The notes beneath the pieces are model-generated. The model did no database searches. It was not told the origin of the DNA and worked only from the letters and a program-made list of their open reading frames with translations. From an uncultured Actinomycetes bacterium (GTDB lineage: Bacteria; Actinomycetota; Actinomycetes; Mycobacteriales; Mycobacteriaceae): a DNA stretch of 64,000 nt. Positions 62,794 to 64,000 of this stretch are shown here, one piece after another; position 1 is the first letter of the stretch, and the number at the start of each line of letters is the position of its first letter. The stretch spans positions 1-64,000 of the forward strand of contig CAISDL010000120.1 in assembly GCA_903884065.1 (NCBI GenBank), given 5' to 3'. The translations under genes and the position numbers were made by a program.

Positions 62794-64000
62794 TCAGCCG
62801 CCTGACTCCACCAATTCCGAGAGCTCCATCCAGCGGGTCTCCTTGTCGATCAGTTCGTGCTCGAACGCCCGCAATTCGGCGGTGAGCGCAGCGATTCCCA
62901 CATGATCGGACTGGTCGTGCTCGGCGATTTCGACGTGCTTGGCATTGATCCGATCCGACAGCTTCGCCAGCGCACGGTCCAGCGCGGCGATCTCCTTCTG
63001 CACGGTGCGCAGTTCGGCACCCGACAGCGTCTCGGTGGAGCCGGTGGCGGGGGAGTGCCGGGCTGTATCGGTCTGATCCGCGCGGCGCTGCGCGGACATC
63101 CGCAGGTATTCGTCCACGCCGCCGGGCAGGTGGCGCAGGTGGCCGTTGACCACGGCGTACTGCTGATCGGTGATCCGCTCCAGCAGATACCGGTCATGGG
63201 AGACGACGATCAGCGTTCCGGGCCAGGAGTCGAGCAGATCCTCGGTGGCCGAGAGCATGTCGATGTCGACGTCGTTGGTCGGCTCGTCGAGCACCAGGAC
63301 GTTCGGCTCCTCGAGCAGGATGAGCATCAGCTGGAGTCGCCGGCGCTGGCCCCCGGAGAGAGCGCCCACTCGGGCGGACAACTGGTCGCGGCGAAATCCC
63401 AAGCGCTCCAACAACTGTGTGGGAGTGAGTTCCTTGCCGTCGACCAGATAGCCGGCCTTGAGGCGGCCGACGACCTCGCGAACCAGATCGCCCTCGATTC
63501 CGGCCAGCTGACTGTCCTGCTGGTCCAGCATCGCCAGTCGAACCGTCTTCCCGCGCTTGACCCGGCCGCTGCTCGGTGCGATGGTCCCGGCGATGACCCC
63601 GAGCAGGGTGGACTTGCCCGCCCCGTTGGCGCCGACGATCCCGGTGCGCTCGCCGGGGGCGATGCGCCACTCCACCTCGCGGAGAACGGGTTTGCCGTCG
63701 AACGACACCGAGACGTCGAGAAGGTCGATGACGTCCTTGCCCAGTCGGGTGGTCGCCAGTTTGGCCAACTCGACGGTGTTCCTGATCGGGGGGACGTCGG
63801 CGATCAGCTGGTTGGCCGCATCGATGCGGAACTTCGGTTTGGCGGTGCGCGCCGGTGCGCCCCGGCGCAGCCAGGCCAGCTCCTTGCGCATCAGGTTCTG
63901 CCGCTTGGCTTCGGCGACCGCCGCGATGCGGTCCCGCTCAACCTTCTGGAGCACGTAGGCGGCGTAACCGCCGTCGAAGGGCTCGACGACGCCGCCCTGG
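62794..64000 (-). CDS. ABC-F family ATPase, C-terminal part (5' end outside window)
   Basis: The frame is open to the right edge (last residues read GGVVEPFDGGYAAYVLQKVE on the minus strand), so GTG 63954 in the track is internal. At least 401 residues visible: inter-domain linker (KRQNLMRKELAWLRRGAPAR), second ABC domain with Walker A VGANGAGKSTLLGVIAGTI, signature ALSGGQRRRLQLMLILLEEP, Walker B VLVLDEPTNDVDIDML and switch His in LIVVSHDRYLLERITD, then a C-terminal coiled coil (EKEIAAL-type) like Uup. No TM helices. ABC-F proteins act on ribosomes; Uup-like ones also touch replication intermediates. Could correspond to the Rv1667c/Rv1668c pair of M. tuberculosis. Confidence 0.88.
   Translation of the reverse strand, partial: QGGVVEPFDGGYAAYVLQKVERDRIAAVAEAKRQNLMRKELAWLRRGAPARTAKPKFRIDAANQLIADVPPIRNTVELAKLATTRLGKDVIDLLDVSVSFDGKPVLREVEWRIAPGERTGIVGANGAGKSTLLGVIAGTIAPSSGRVKRGKTVRLAMLDQQDSQLAGIEGDLVREVVGRLKAGYLVDGKELTPTQLLERLGFRRDQLSARVGALSGGQRRRLQLMLILLEEPNVLVLDEPTNDVDIDMLSATEDLLDSWPGTLIVVSHDRYLLERITDQQYAVVNGHLRHLPGGVDEYLRMSAQRRADQTDTARHSPATGSTETLSGAELRTVQKEIAALDRALAKLSDRINAKHVEIAEHDQSDHVGIAALTAELRAFEHELIDKETRWMELSELVESGG

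Overview
The window is GC-rich chromosomal DNA from a mycobacterium, most likely a non-tuberculous Mycolicibacterium-type species. As I recall the M. tuberculosis map, gene order follows Rv1629-Rv1659 (polA, rpsA, coaE, Rv1632c, uvrB, Rv1635c, Rv1636, Rv1637c, uvrA, Rv1639c, lysX, infC-rpmI-rplT-tsnR, Rv1647, Rv1648, pheST, argCJBDFRGH). The differences are that Rv1634 is not seen, no PE/PPE gene is present, and several accessory blocks are inserted. Most genes are dense, with stop/start overlaps of the ATGA/GTGA type.

Layout. 1-2053 (minus): N-terminal part of an exported glycine-rich PGRS-like protein without a PE domain. 2200-14804: core replication, translation and repair (HTH protein, polA, prsW-like, rpsA, coaE-GrpB fusion, secreted repeat protein, DUF402, SulP transporter, uvrB). 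14980-18740: envelope genes (a secreted heptad-repeat protein, an L,D-transpeptidase, a CapA-like mannosyltransferase) and a universal stress protein. 18760-30198: about 11.5 kb that separates the orthologs of Rv1636 and Rv1637c. It holds CorA-like, PAS-PAS-PP2C phosphatase, GH16 glucanase, SDR, a KmtR-type Ni/Co regulator with a CDF exporter, MDR reductase, and a glycosyltransferase/MFS pair. It also holds a short remnant of a second Rv1637c-like gene.

30293-40706: MBL hydrolase, divergent uvrA, MpaB-family oxygenase, membrane esterase, lysX, DUF1844. 40707-43094: structured leader, then infC (ATC start), rpmI, rplT, tsnR. 43103-49139: an unusual lipoprotein carrying two hydrolase domains, a class III cyclase, a rhomboid-like membrane protein and an FMN glutamate-synthase-like protein. 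49292-52840: pheST. 52860-54254: a DUF222/HNH nuclease gene with a perfect mycobacterial SOS box. 54366-62785: the complete arginine regulon argCJBDFRGH. The right edge cuts an ABC-F ATPase gene.

A recurring regulatory pattern is a TANNNT -10 box followed by exactly six bases and then the start codon, as expected for leaderless transcripts. I see it at polA, sulP, uvrB, kmtR, the MBL gene, uvrA and the cyclase gene, and with seven bases at the HNH gene. uvrA, and more weakly uvrB, also carry the RecA-independent DNA-damage (RecA-NDp/PafBC-type) upstream element. Comparisons with M. tuberculosis are from memory of that genome, not from a search.
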